Of a stretch of 64,000 nt of DNA, positions 25,756 through 33,633 are shown in pieces. The notes under the pieces are model-generated. The model did no database searches and was not told the DNA's origin. It was given only the letters and a program-made list of their open reading frames with translations. The position numbers and the translations under genes are program-made. The DNA lies in the NCBI GenBank assembly GCA_035315885.1, contig DATFXM010000007.1, positions 1-64,000 of the forward strand, in the 5' to 3' direction. Origin of the DNA: DATFXM01 sp035315885 (GTDB lineage Bacteria > Acidobacteriota > Blastocatellia > UBA7656). Numbering within the stretch: position 1 is the stretch's first letter; each line of letters starts with the position of its first letter.

Positions 25756-25786
25756 GAGGGCGACGCATCAAGCTGGCGTTGCCCTC
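25756..25786 (+). terminator. Probable stem-loop terminator
   Basis: GAGGGCGACGC and GCGTTGCCCTC pair over a 9-base loop, 15 bases after the stop of the H1-like gene. No T-run follows, so intrinsic termination is uncertain. Confidence 0.5.
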
Positions 25787-25863
25787 TCGATCGCGCACGG
25801 ATCAAAAACCCAGCCCGAGTACCTACGGACCTTCACCGCACTACATTGACTTCCATAAGCCGG

Positions 25864-26181
25864 CTATTGGGTGGAGTCAACGACCCAATTCAAATACGCA
25901 GTCGCGCCCTGCTCGATTCGCAACGCGATTATTTCTGGGTTTGAGTAAGTGTGCAGCTCCCTGATTCGACTTTCGAGCTCTGAGTACCTGGCCCCCGTCG
26001 TCTTGATCAGCATCAGGGATTCTGAGTCGCGAGTTATCTCGCCTTCCCATCGATAGATTGATTTGATTTGGCCGACGATGTTGACGCACGCCGCCAGGCG
26101 CTCCTGGACAAGAGCGTCTGCGATCCGCTCAGCGAGCTCATTACCGGGTGTAGTGACCAGAACGACCAGCTCTTGAGTCAT
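25864..26181 (-). CDS. cutA: Divalent-cation tolerance protein CutA
   Basis: A 105-residue protein: LVTTPGNELAERIADALVQERLAACVNIVGQIKSIYRWEGEI, then ESLMLIKTTGARYSELESRIRELHTYSNPEIIALRIEQG. This is the full conserved CutA1 sequence with the usual Cys-Val-Asn and Y-W residues. CutA forms very stable trimers like PII proteins; its link to copper tolerance is debated. ATG at 26181 and no partner gene close by. Confidence 0.96.
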   Translation of the reverse strand: MTQELVVLVTTPGNELAERIADALVQERLAACVNIVGQIKSIYRWEGEITRDSESLMLIKTTGARYSELESRIRELHTYSNPEIIALRIEQGATAYLNWVVDSTQ

Positions 26182-26218
26182 GCCGGTGTGATTGTATCAG
26201 GGTTTGGTGTTTCTGGTC

Positions 26219-26357
26219 CGCCGCGGTTTCGGGTTTAGGGTTTAGGGTTTCGGGTTTCGGGTTTAGGGTTTCGGGTTCGGTAGCCAATACTGCGGTGACT
26301 GGGAGTTGGTCGACACGACCGTAAACCTTTAACTCGAAACCCTAAACCCTAAACGCC
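26219..26357. repeat. TTTCGGG/TTTAGGG heptamer hairpin
   Basis: The left arm (about 26226-26280) is a run of seven to eight alternating TTTCGGG and TTTAGGG units. The right arm (about 26325-26356) is AACTCGAAACCCTAAACCCTAAAC. The loop, from CGGTAGCCAATACTGC, matches none of loop families A to C. It lies between cutA and the stop of the alpha/beta-hydrolase gene. Confidence 0.85.
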
Positions 26358-26364
26358 GCCAGCC

Positions 26365-27456
26365 TTACTTCCCTGCCGAAGAGGACCTTGATAACGGTCG
26401 CGTGCTCATTCCGTCGTCCTCGACTCCGCTGGTCCGAGCCATGAACTGGCGCACCCATTGAGTGAATAGATAGTTCTGTTCGAAGATTGGAAAATGTGCG
26501 CTCTGCTCCATCACGACGAGTTTCGACTTCGGTAACCCGTTGGCAAGGTCGCGAGCCTGCTCCATGGTCGTCACCAGATCGTGTCGTCCGGCAAAGACGA
26601 TTGTCGGAACCGTCACATCGCCGAGCTGTGACCGAAGGTCCAAGGCTCTCGAATTCGTAGACAGCGCCAGCTTCTTCGCCAGAGAATCGAAGTACGCGGT
26701 GTACGCTCCTCGATTGAATTCGTAGGGAACCATCCGATAAAAATAGTGCGGATACAACACCGAATAGCGCTTCCTGACCCTGTCGCAAGGTTGCGCGGCG
26801 CCGGTGCCGCCCTCCCCGGATCGGTAGACGGCAAGCTCCGCCGGCGAGAGCGTCTTGACTATCCGCTTCTCCGATTCCCTCGGGTCCTCGACGACTGCGC
26901 TCGCGCTGACGAGTATCAACCGCTTAACGTTGGCTGGATACTTCAGCGCGTATTCAAGCGCGATGGCTCCGCCAAAACCTTGTCCCAGCAAGCTGACCCG
27001 GTTCAGGTTGAGAGTCTGCCTGAGCGCATCGATATCTTCGGCCATCTCTTCTATGGAAGCCGGTTCGTGAGACCTGCCCGCCGCAAGCATGTCAGCGCGG
27101 CGGTCAAAGTACACCAGCTTGGCATAGCGGCTCAGGTTCGAAAGCATCGGGTGATAGAAGTCGTGCGGCATTCCTGGGCCGCCGTGGACTACCAGAATCA
27201 CCTCCGAGCCTTCGCCCTGCGTTTCGTAAGTGAGGCTCAGACCGTGTGACTTGAAGGTGCCGTACTGCATACCGGTCATCCAGACGTGATGATAAGCGGG
27301 GAAACGCGAGGGCTCGCCGGGTACTGCTACAGAGGAACTGTTCGCCAACATGAGGCAATCAAATTCAGCTCGCGTCGCACCGTCCTGCGCGGAGGCTGCC
27401 GACGCGGTCACCAACAAAATAGAAGAAATGGTCAGTGCTCTCACAAGATTCTTCAT
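26365..27456 (-). CDS. Secreted alpha/beta-hydrolase-fold protein lacking the nucleophile Ser
   Basis: A 363-residue protein from MKNLVRALTISSILLVTASAASAQDG, with a signal peptide ending near residue 23. It has the proline-aminopeptidase-like HGGPG (91-95), YFDRRAD, and the fold's late acid (FAGRHD) and His (QSAHFPIF). At the nucleophile elbow GxSxG the sequence is G158-Q-G-F-G162 (LLGQGFGGAIALEYA), so the catalytic Ser is Gly. It may be non-catalytic or use another mechanism. ATG at 27456 with GAGGG 8 bases upstream; longer starts are not supported. Confidence 0.88.
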   Translation of the reverse strand: MKNLVRALTISSILLVTASAASAQDGATRAEFDCLMLANSSSVAVPGEPSRFPAYHHVWMTGMQYGTFKSHGLSLTYETQGEGSEVILVVHGGPGMPHDFYHPMLSNLSRYAKLVYFDRRADMLAAGRSHEPASIEEMAEDIDALRQTLNLNRVSLLGQGFGGAIALEYALKYPANVKRLILVSASAVVEDPRESEKRIVKTLSPAELAVYRSGEGGTGAAQPCDRVRKRYSVLYPHYFYRMVPYEFNRGAYTAYFDSLAKKLALSTNSRALDLRSQLGDVTVPTIVFAGRHDLVTTMEQARDLANGLPKSKLVVMEQSAHFPIFEQNYLFTQWVRQFMARTSGVEDDGMSTRPLSRSSSAGK

Positions 27457-27771
27457 GATCGCAACCCTCATAATGCGTTTGCGGCTGCCTGTTGCCTGGG
27501 TACTTTGCCCCGTCAACGGGCATCGAAAAACGAAGCTAAACAACTTGCAAGTAAGAATTCTGGAGGGGCAGGTTCAGGCCTTCGGCCGGGATCTGAAGCC
27601 GTTTTCCGGTGATCTGAGCGGACGGCCCTCGTTGTCCACGTGATCAGGACACGGCCCGTATGATATTCCTGAGCCCCAGCTCAGACAATAGTTTATTCGG
27701 AGAGCGTTCGGTTGACGGCTAATAGCGGGGACCGCTCCAATTTAGTCAACGTCAAACCAGGACAGCGCTGT

Positions 27772-28671
27772 TCAAAGCAGATTCTCGAGAGCCTTGGATA
27801 GGATCGGATAATAAAACTCATAACCTGTTGAAAGCGCCGCCGCAGGCAAGACTCGCTGACTGTAGAAAAGGACATCGGCCATCTCTCCCATCAACGCTCG
27901 CAACGCGAATTCGGGAACGGCGAGAAATGCGGGCTTTCGCAACCTGCGGGCAAGCTCCCGGGTGAACTCCGCGTTGGTCACCGGCTCGGGGCCTACACCG
28001 TTTACGGGTCCTTTGAGCTGGCGGGTCCGAATTGCATGCCTGAAGATTCCTGCGATATCGCTGATGTGAATCCACGGGAACCATTGGCGTCCGCTGCCCA
28101 GCGGACCGCCCACTCCGAGCTTGAAAGGCGGCAGCATTTTTTGCAGTGCGCCTCCTTTGTTGCTGAGCACTACACCAGTTCTGATCATCACTACTCGAAC
28201 ACCAAATTCGGACGCACGGGCGGCGGAGGCCTCCCAATCCCTGCAGACGTCGGTGAGGAAACCCGTTCCAGGGGCCGAGTTCTCTTCAAGCTGCTCGTCT
28301 CCGCGATCACCGTAGTATCCAACCGCTGATCCGCTGACGAAGACCTCGGGCTTCGATGTTGCGATTGAGATGCCCCGTACAAGGTTGGTTGTAGAGAGAA
28401 CCCGCGAGTCGTGGATCACTTTCTTCTGGGACTCGCTCCAGCGATGCGCAACAATCGGTTCCCCGGCTAGGTGGACAACCGCGTCTGCACCCTCTAAAGC
28501 GTCGAGGCTCGGAGGGCCAGCGAGGGGATCCCACGAGCGGACATCGATCCCGGCGAGGTCTGCTCGTTCCGGCGAACGGGACAACGCGATTATTGTATGT
28601 CCGTCAGCGGTCAACTGCTCCACAAGAACTCGTCCTATAAGCCCGGTCGCACCTGAAACGACGACTTTCAT
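27772..28671 (-). CDS. TIGR01777-family NAD-dependent epimerase
   Basis: A 299-residue short-chain dehydrogenase of the SulA/YfcH-like family. It begins MKVVVSGATGLIGRVLVEQL with the GxxGxxG dinucleotide motif, then LEGADAVVHLAGEPIVAHRWSES, SGSAVGYYGDRGDE, PPFKLGVGGPLGSGRQWFPWIHI and a C-terminal DUF1731-like ending. The substrate is unknown. ATG at 28671 with GGAGG 8 bases upstream; a 27-residue extension from 28752 is rejected because it is encoded by a heptamer repeat. Confidence 0.92.
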   Translation of the reverse strand: MKVVVSGATGLIGRVLVEQLTADGHTIIALSRSPERADLAGIDVRSWDPLAGPPSLDALEGADAVVHLAGEPIVAHRWSESQKKVIHDSRVLSTTNLVRGISIATSKPEVFVSGSAVGYYGDRGDEQLEENSAPGTGFLTDVCRDWEASAARASEFGVRVVMIRTGVVLSNKGGALQKMLPPFKLGVGGPLGSGRQWFPWIHISDIAGIFRHAIRTRQLKGPVNGVGPEPVTNAEFTRELARRLRKPAFLAVPEFALRALMGEMADVLFYSQRVLPAAALSTGYEFYYPILSKALENLL

Positions 28672-28704
28672 AACAGCGCCTCCTGCTGAATGATGAAATC
28701 GTAA

Positions 28705-28800
28705 AGCTATTATCGTGAATCGTAAATCGCGAATCGCCGATAATCCACCCAAACCCCGATGCGAATGCGTCGTTCAGCCCAGGGTTGGCATCAGCGGCAA
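28705..28800. repeat. TCGTGAA-type heptamer tract plus decayed 77-bp module
   Basis: TCGTGAA TCGTAAA TCGCGAA TCGCCGA (about 28712-28739) has period 7. It is followed by ACCCCGATGCGAATGCGTCG and TTCAGCCCAGGGTTGGCA, a diverged half-module of the 77-bp type. The combination of heptamer arm and module mirrors 7885-8415 but is clearly degenerate. Confidence 0.6.
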
Positions 28801-28888
28801 CTAGTACCGTAGCCCAAGTTAACTCTTGATCGGTATCGCACACGGAAATAACATAGCGGGAGATTTGTTCGTATCCGGAGAAACCAAA

Positions 28889-29350
28889 ATGAAGCTGTCC
28901 AAATTCCTGCTGATCATGCTTGCCGGTGCACAGTTCTCAACCGCCTGCGCTGTGATCTCTTCAACCCAGGCAACGCAATCGAGCAACCCTCAGGCAACGA
29001 AATCGAGCGACCCAAAGCCGGCGCCGATGGTGGCCCAGGCTAACGAAACTGCCGCCCAATCCAGAATGCGGATGCTTCTAGCCGCGGAGGCAGCTTGCAT
29101 GGCCGAAACCACGCAATACGCAACCCTCGACGAGCTGGAGCGCAGGGGCTACGCTTCAGATCCGTCAGAAGGCAAGCTCGCGAACTACAAGTTCGAAATT
29201 CGAGTCACCTCTGACGGGTTCGAAATAACCGCCGTACCCCTGAAGTATGGCGTCAGCGGAATTCGGAGCTTTTTTGCGGACCAGACCAACCTGATTCGCG
29301 CAGCCGATCGAAACGGATTGCCGGCAACATCGTCGGATCCCGTCGTATGA
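28889..29350 (+). CDS. Putative lipoprotein with a pilin-like C-terminal domain
   Basis: A 153-residue protein from MKLSKFLLIMLAGAQFSTAC; Cys20 ends a lipobox-like signal. A low-complexity stretch with repeated ATQSSNPQ/ATKSSDPK follows. The C-terminal part (RMLLAAEAACMAETTQYATLDELERRGYASDPSEGKLANYKFEIRVTSDGFEITAVP, then RSFFADQTNLIRAADRNG) resembles the globular half of type IV pilin-like proteins common in this phylum. There is no prepilin peptidase site, so it is likely a surface-attached relative. ATG after CCGGAGAAACC. Confidence 0.78.
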   Translation: MKLSKFLLIMLAGAQFSTACAVISSTQATQSSNPQATKSSDPKPAPMVAQANETAAQSRMRMLLAAEAACMAETTQYATLDELERRGYASDPSEGKLANYKFEIRVTSDGFEITAVPLKYGVSGIRSFFADQTNLIRAADRNGLPATSSDPVV

Positions 29351-29409
29351 AACGGCGCGCGAACTGCCTTCCGGCCGGAGTCCGCCTTTGATATATTCTC
29401 GGCGCTGCA

Positions 29410-30075
29410 ATGAGCGCCCTCGCCCTCAAGACCGTTTGCCTGATCTTAGCGTACCTGCTGGGTTCAATTCCCTTCGGTTATTTGCTTGTGAAGTACATCT
29501 TCACAGAAGGCGAAGACGTTCGGAAGATCGGGTCCGGCGCCACCGGCGCTACAAACGTGACGCGTCGAGCTGGACTCAAAGCCGGCATTCTTACTTACAT
29601 CCTGGATGTCCTGAAAGGATCGGCGGCGGTTCTACTGATGCGCGCGGTAGCCGAAGACAACTTCGTCTGGATCGGAGCCGCGGCCATCGCAGCCATCGCC
29701 GGCCATATATTTCCAGTTTATCTCGGATTCAAGGGTGGAAAAGGCGTTGCAACCGGCGTCGGTGTCTTTCTGGTTATCGCACCATACGCGGTTCTGACCA
29801 CCCTGGTCCTGTTCACGATCATAGTCTGGCGAACGCGCTATATGTCGCTTGGATCGATCGTAGCCACATCCGCCGTTCCGCTCTGGACGCTGCTGTATTA
29901 CGGCTGGCTCTGGCCGAGCGAACACCTGTCCGCAATGCTCGTCGTAGCTGTCGCGGGCTGTGGATTGATAGTCGCGAAACATCGCGAAAACATCGTTCGC
30001 CTCTTTCGCGGTACCGAAAGCAAGTTTGGCGAGCGCGTCGCACCTCGCGCATCGGCGCCCGGCGGAGGCGGCTGA
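29410..30075 (+). CDS. plsY: Glycerol-3-phosphate acyltransferase PlsY
   Basis: A 221-residue membrane enzyme that acylates glycerol-3-phosphate from acyl-phosphate. Motifs: LGSIPFGYLLVKY, GSGATGATNVTRRAGLKAGILTYILDVLKG and HIFPVYLGFKGGKGVATGVGV. Five or more transmembrane segments. Together with gpsA, 17 bases downstream, it supplies and uses glycerol-3-phosphate for phospholipids. ATG at 29410. Confidence 0.97.
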   Translation: MSALALKTVCLILAYLLGSIPFGYLLVKYIFTEGEDVRKIGSGATGATNVTRRAGLKAGILTYILDVLKGSAAVLLMRAVAEDNFVWIGAAAIAAIAGHIFPVYLGFKGGKGVATGVGVFLVIAPYAVLTTLVLFTIIVWRTRYMSLGSIVATSAVPLWTLLYYGWLWPSEHLSAMLVVAVAGCGLIVAKHRENIVRLFRGTESKFGERVAPRASAPGGGG

Positions 30076-30092
30076 AGCCCGGCTCTCACAGG

Positions 30093-31094
30093 ATGACCCG
30101 AAGCAAACCAATATCGGTGATCGGCGCAGGGAGCTGGGGAACCGCACTTGCGATGGCCGCTGCGCGAGGCAACCGCGAAGTCAGGATCTGGGCACGCGAA
30201 CCCGAGGTAGCGAAAAGCATAGAGCTGGAACATCGCAATCCTTTGTACCTTTCCGAGTTCGAGCTGCCGGCAAACATTCACTCGACTACCTCGTTTGATG
30301 AAGCCCTGGATGAGGCGTTCTTCGTGTTAGTGGTAGTGCCCTCTCACGCCGTCAGAGAAGTCATCGGACGCTTCAGACCCGCAATTCGAGCCGAAACGAT
30401 ACTCGTCAGCGCTACAAAGGGAGTTGAAAACGAAACGCTCATGCGAATGAGCGAGGTGGTTGGGGACGTTCTGGCCTTTGAGCCGCGGTTTGTTGCGCTG
30501 TCCGGTCCCAGCTTTGCGCGTGAGGTCGCGAGGGGAGATCCAACCGCCATCGTAGCCGCGAGCCAGGATACTGCCGCAGGCTTGGCTGTGCAACACGCGC
30601 TCAGCTCCGCCACGTTCAGGATCTATACGAACGAAGACGTCATCGGCGTCGAACTTGGCGGCGCGGTGAAAAACGTGGTAGCGATCGGCGCGGGAGTCGT
30701 CAGAGGGCTCGGCCTTGGAACGAACGCGGTGGCAGCGCTGGTTACTCGAGGGCTCGCGGAGATCACGCGCCTGGCGGTTGCCTGCGGCGCCAGAGCCGAG
30801 ACGATGGCCGGGCTTGCGGGACTCGGCGACCTGGTGCTGACCTGCACCGGAGACCTTTCGCGAAATCGCCACGTCGGAATCGAGCTTGGAAAGGGCCGTA
30901 AGCTCTCAGATATTATCGGCCAGATGAGAGAGGTTGCAGAAGGCGTGAAGACTACGCGCGCAGTTCGAGAGCTGGGCAGACGCATGGGTGTCGAGATGCC
31001 CATTACCGAAAGCATCTATGCCCTTCTCTATGAGGACAAGACCGCCCTCGATGCAGCAAACGAGTTGATGGGCCGCCCGTTGAAATCGGAATAA
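30093..31094 (+). CDS. gpsA: Glycerol-3-phosphate dehydrogenase [NAD(P)+]
   Basis: A 333-residue enzyme that reduces dihydroxyacetone phosphate to glycerol-3-phosphate. It starts MTRSKPISVIGAGSWGTALAMAAA (dinucleotide-binding GxGxxG) and has SATKGVEN, ALSGPSFAREVARGDPTAIVAAS, GVELGGAVKNVVAIGAG (catalytic Lys) and LAGLGDLVLTCTGDLSRNRHVG. ATG at 30093 gives the family start; longer in-frame readings from 29388 cross plsY in another frame and are not coding. Upstream site weak, consistent with coupling to plsY. Confidence 0.96.
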   Translation: MTRSKPISVIGAGSWGTALAMAAARGNREVRIWAREPEVAKSIELEHRNPLYLSEFELPANIHSTTSFDEALDEAFFVLVVVPSHAVREVIGRFRPAIRAETILVSATKGVENETLMRMSEVVGDVLAFEPRFVALSGPSFAREVARGDPTAIVAASQDTAAGLAVQHALSSATFRIYTNEDVIGVELGGAVKNVVAIGAGVVRGLGLGTNAVAALVTRGLAEITRLAVACGARAETMAGLAGLGDLVLTCTGDLSRNRHVGIELGKGRKLSDIIGQMREVAEGVKTTRAVRELGRRMGVEMPITESIYALLYEDKTALDAANELMGRPLKSE

Positions 31095-31126
31095 TCGAAT
31101 TTGTTCATCAGAAAGGACCAAAAGAA

Positions 31127-31969
31127 ATGTCGAACTATCCTCCTACACCTCCGACCACACCGATGGGTGGACCGACTGGACAGCCTCCCGGCGGATTTCC
31201 TCCGCAACAACAGTGGGGCGCGCCACCGCCGCCGCCGAAATCCGGAGCATTGAAATGGATTCTGATTGGCTGCGGGAGCATCATCATCATCGGCACTATC
31301 GTGGTTGTGCTCGGGATGTGGTTCGTCTGGAATAAAGCGAAAGAGGTTGGTATTGACCCTGATCTATGGCAGAGGAAGCCCGCGCTTGCGGCTGCGAAGC
31401 TTGTCGTAGCATCAAACCCGGACATCGAGTATGTCTCAATCGACGAAGGCCGCGACCAGATCACTGTACGCGACAAAAAGACTGGCAAGTTGGTCACGGT
31501 CAACGTGCGGCAGGCGCAGGACGGAAAGATCTCGTTTCGAGGAGAGAACGGCGAGGAAGTCACGCTGGAAGCGAAACCGAACAACGAGAGTGGCGGCGTG
31601 GTCAGCGTAAAGACGAAAGAGGGTACCGCCCAGATCGGCGCAGGTTCGTCTGCTCAGACCCCGAGCTGGGTTCCCGCGTACCCCGGTGCAACGGTCCAGG
31701 GAAACTTCTCTGCGCAGAACGCGGAGGGCACCGGCGGAAGCTTCACCTTCGTTACCGGCGACAGCCCTGAACAAGTGTCAAAGTTCTACGATTCCGCGTT
31801 GAGGCAAGCGGGTTTTAAGCCGAAGGTGAATTCCATTACCGCGGCGGGTGTCGTCTCATTGACTACGGTGATTGCGGAAGAGGAGGACAAGCGTCGAACA
31901 GTGAGCATTACCGCAGTGCCCGGCGATAATAACCAGACCGTGGTAACGGTAGCGTATCAATCGAAATGA
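31127..31969 (+). CDS. Membrane-anchored protein with Pro-rich N-terminus
   Basis: A 280-residue protein. Residues 1-38 are Pro/Gly/Gln-rich (PPTPPTTPMGG...PPPPPKSGALK). A single hydrophobic anchor WILIGCGSIIIIGTIVVVLGMWFVW spans about 40-64. The rest has a segment with VTVNVRQAQDGKISFRGENGEEVTLEA and a C-terminal domain (PAYPGATVQGNFSAQ...SPEQVSKFYDSALRQAGF). Orientation is probably cytosolic N-terminus, periplasmic C-terminus. Function unknown. RBS AAAGGA; 32 bases after gpsA. Confidence 0.85.
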   Translation: MSNYPPTPPTTPMGGPTGQPPGGFPPQQQWGAPPPPPKSGALKWILIGCGSIIIIGTIVVVLGMWFVWNKAKEVGIDPDLWQRKPALAAAKLVVASNPDIEYVSIDEGRDQITVRDKKTGKLVTVNVRQAQDGKISFRGENGEEVTLEAKPNNESGGVVSVKTKEGTAQIGAGSSAQTPSWVPAYPGATVQGNFSAQNAEGTGGSFTFVTGDSPEQVSKFYDSALRQAGFKPKVNSITAAGVVSLTTVIAEEEDKRRTVSITAVPGDNNQTVVTVAYQSK

Positions 31970-31977
31970 TTCGGCGC

Positions 31978-32117
31978 TCCGGTTTAGCGTTTCGAGTTTA
32001 GGGTTTCGGGTTCGTTTGATAAAGAGTTTGCCTTGAACCGAGTCCTCCACCGCTCGTAGTTTTTTGGTCCTTTTTTAACTCGAGTCCATCAACAAACGAA
32101 CCCTAAACCCTTAGACT
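31978..32117. repeat. Family A-like heptamer hairpin
   Basis: The left arm is TTTAGCG TTTCGAG TTTAGGG TTTCGGG followed by TTCGTTTGATAAAGAG. The right arm is AACGAACCCTAAACCC (about 32092-32109). The loop retains GGGTTCGTTTGAT and CGAGTCCATCAAC in diverged form. It lies between two convergent genes and starts about 10 bases from the stop of the 31127 gene. Confidence 0.75.
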
Positions 32118-32121
32118 TTTC

Positions 32122-32418
32122 TTAGTATCTGTGGTGGCGTCGCCAACTGCGCTTCTTGTGAATGTGATAGAGCGCTCCGCCACCCGCGCCGGCGCCGGCT
32201 CCGATCAACGCCCCCTTCCGTCCACCAATCAATCCTCCGGCGCCCGCTCCAATCGCTGCGCCTATGCCGATGCGCTTGGCAGCCTTGCCTTTGCCAGCCT
32301 CAGGATTGTGCCTCCTGTGGTGATGATGAATCATTCCCTCCGCCGTCGAGGCACTTATCACCAACATGCCAATAACAATAAGCAGGGACAAAAAACGTAC
32401 TAGTTTGTTTTTGATCAT
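32122..32418 (-). CDS. Small exported Gly-zipper protein, His/Arg-rich
   Basis: A 98-residue protein: MIKNKLVRFLSLLIVIGMLVISASTAEG is a signal peptide, followed by MIHHHHRRHNPEAGKG, a glycine zipper (GIGAAIGAGAGGLIGGRKGALIGAGAGAGGGALYHI) and a basic tail KKRSWRRHHRY. The zipper resembles that of the larger protein at 10961-12169. His clusters could bind metal. ATG at 32418 with GGAG 9 bases upstream. It is convergent with the preceding gene. Confidence 0.8.
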   Translation of the reverse strand: MIKNKLVRFLSLLIVIGMLVISASTAEGMIHHHHRRHNPEAGKGKAAKRIGIGAAIGAGAGGLIGGRKGALIGAGAGAGGGALYHIHKKRSWRRHHRY

Positions 32419-32529
32419 CCTATATTTCTCCAGGCTGTCGAATTCCTGTCGTAATCTCAAAATGATTCTTCCTTTGAGGCCCCAGCGACTGTCACTTGCG
32501 CTGTGACATTTCTTTTAAAGTGAAACGTC

Positions 32530-33633
32530 TCAGACTTCAACGCTTTTTTTTTGCTCCTCTCTCAACTCATCAAGCGCGTTGCCAAGCCGTTCGAGCCCGC
32601 CTGCTAACGTCGCCGCATCTCCTCCTAGCCCTACTCGAAAGTGTTCCGGCATTCCAAAAAACCTGCCCGGCACCACCGTAGTCTCGTGCCTCTCACGCAG
32701 GATCCTGCAAAGCTCATCGGCGTTTGCACTCCTCAGGCGGGGGAATAACACCGTTCCAAACGGAGATCTGACACATTCCAAATCGTCTCGAGAATCTAGA
32801 AACTGATTCACAAGTGTCCGATTACCATCCAGAATCTCCTTCGCCCGCTTCGCCACTCGATCCATGCGTTCGAGCGCCAGCACACTCAGCCGCTCGGCCG
32901 TGTGCGCTGGTATGACCCCAAACAAATCATTCAACTGCCACATCTGCTCAACCAGTCTCTCATCAGCAATCACCGCGCCACATCGGAGACCGGAAAGGCC
33001 AAATGCTTTCGTGAGACTAGTTGTGACTACAAAATGATCGCCGAGCCTGAACGCCGTGTTCGGCTTCTGGGCGAATGTCACGTCCAAATACACTTCATCA
33101 ACCAGCACTCGAGCACCTAAGCTGCGGGCCAGCTCTCCAATTTCCGCAAGCCTCTTTGCGTCTGTCAGAACGCTGGTCGGGTTGTGAAGATTTGTAAGAA
33201 CTATCAGGCGGGTGCGGCGAGACATGGAACGCTCGACCTCCCCCACTTCGACTTCAAATCCGCGATCGAACGATCGATGAAACCGCTTCACTTTGGCGCC
33301 GAGATAATCCGCAAGCGCGATGATCGGCTCATACGCCGGGTGTTCGATAACGACCTCATCACCTCTTTCGAGGATCGCAGCCATCGCAAGATGATTTGCC
33401 ATGGACGTGCCCGTCGCGGCGAAAATATTCGAAGGCTTGACTCCGTATTTATCGGCGAGCGCTTGCTGGAGAGGTTCATACCCATACAAACTTGGCCCGC
33501 TGATTTCAAGATCACCAATTTCAACGCCCAGCTCTTTGAGCGGGAAATTCATCAGGCCGCTCGTCGCGAGATTGAATCGAGACTGCGAGCAAGTCTTGGC
33601 CCACACCATGTACTCGGAACTTCTCAGCGTCAT
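32530..33633 (-). CDS. Class I/II PLP-dependent aminotransferase
   Basis: A 367-residue enzyme from MTLRSSEYMVWAKT. The aspartate-aminotransferase fold is seen in the substrate loop ATGTSMANHLAMAAI, the LVDEVYLDV block and the PLP Lys in VTTSLTKAFGLSGLRCGAVI. MocR- or tyrosine-aminotransferase-like subgroup; substrate not assignable. The ATG overlaps the APC permease stop (ATGA), so it is coupled to an amino-acid transporter, which suggests amino-acid use. The 39-residue upstream extension of the ORF is rejected. Confidence 0.9.
   Translation of the reverse strand: MTLRSSEYMVWAKTCSQSRFNLATSGLMNFPLKELGVEIGDLEISGPSLYGYEPLQQALADKYGVKPSNIFAATGTSMANHLAMAAILERGDEVVIEHPAYEPIIALADYLGAKVKRFHRSFDRGFEVEVGEVERSMSRRTRLIVLTNLHNPTSVLTDAKRLAEIGELARSLGARVLVDEVYLDVTFAQKPNTAFRLGDHFVVTTSLTKAFGLSGLRCGAVIADERLVEQMWQLNDLFGVIPAHTAERLSVLALERMDRVAKRAKEILDGNRTLVNQFLDSRDDLECVRSPFGTVLFPRLRSANADELCRILRERHETTVVPGRFFGMPEHFRVGLGGDAATLAGGLERLGNALDELREEQKKSVEV

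Noticed and set aside
26219..26357. Telomere-like TTTAGGG repeats taken as contamination or a linear chromosome end
   Set aside because: TTTAGGG units are short, mixed with TTTCGGG, arranged as hairpin arms, and occur at many internal sites between bacterial genes.
27457..27771. Possible riboswitch upstream of the alpha/beta-hydrolase
   Set aside because: GCCCGTTGACGGGGCAAAG on the minus strand forms a small hairpin, but no known riboswitch core could be matched. The 315-base gap otherwise shows nothing supportable.
28672..28752. N-terminal extension of the TIGR01777 protein (MGGLSAIRDLRFTII...)
   Set aside because: It is encoded by the TCGTGAA heptamer tract; a GGAGG site directly before 28671 sets the start at MKVVVSGATG.
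29388..30092. Long in-frame extension of gpsA to 29388
   Set aside because: It runs through plsY in another frame with Arg/Ser-rich shadow composition; GpsA begins clearly at 30093.
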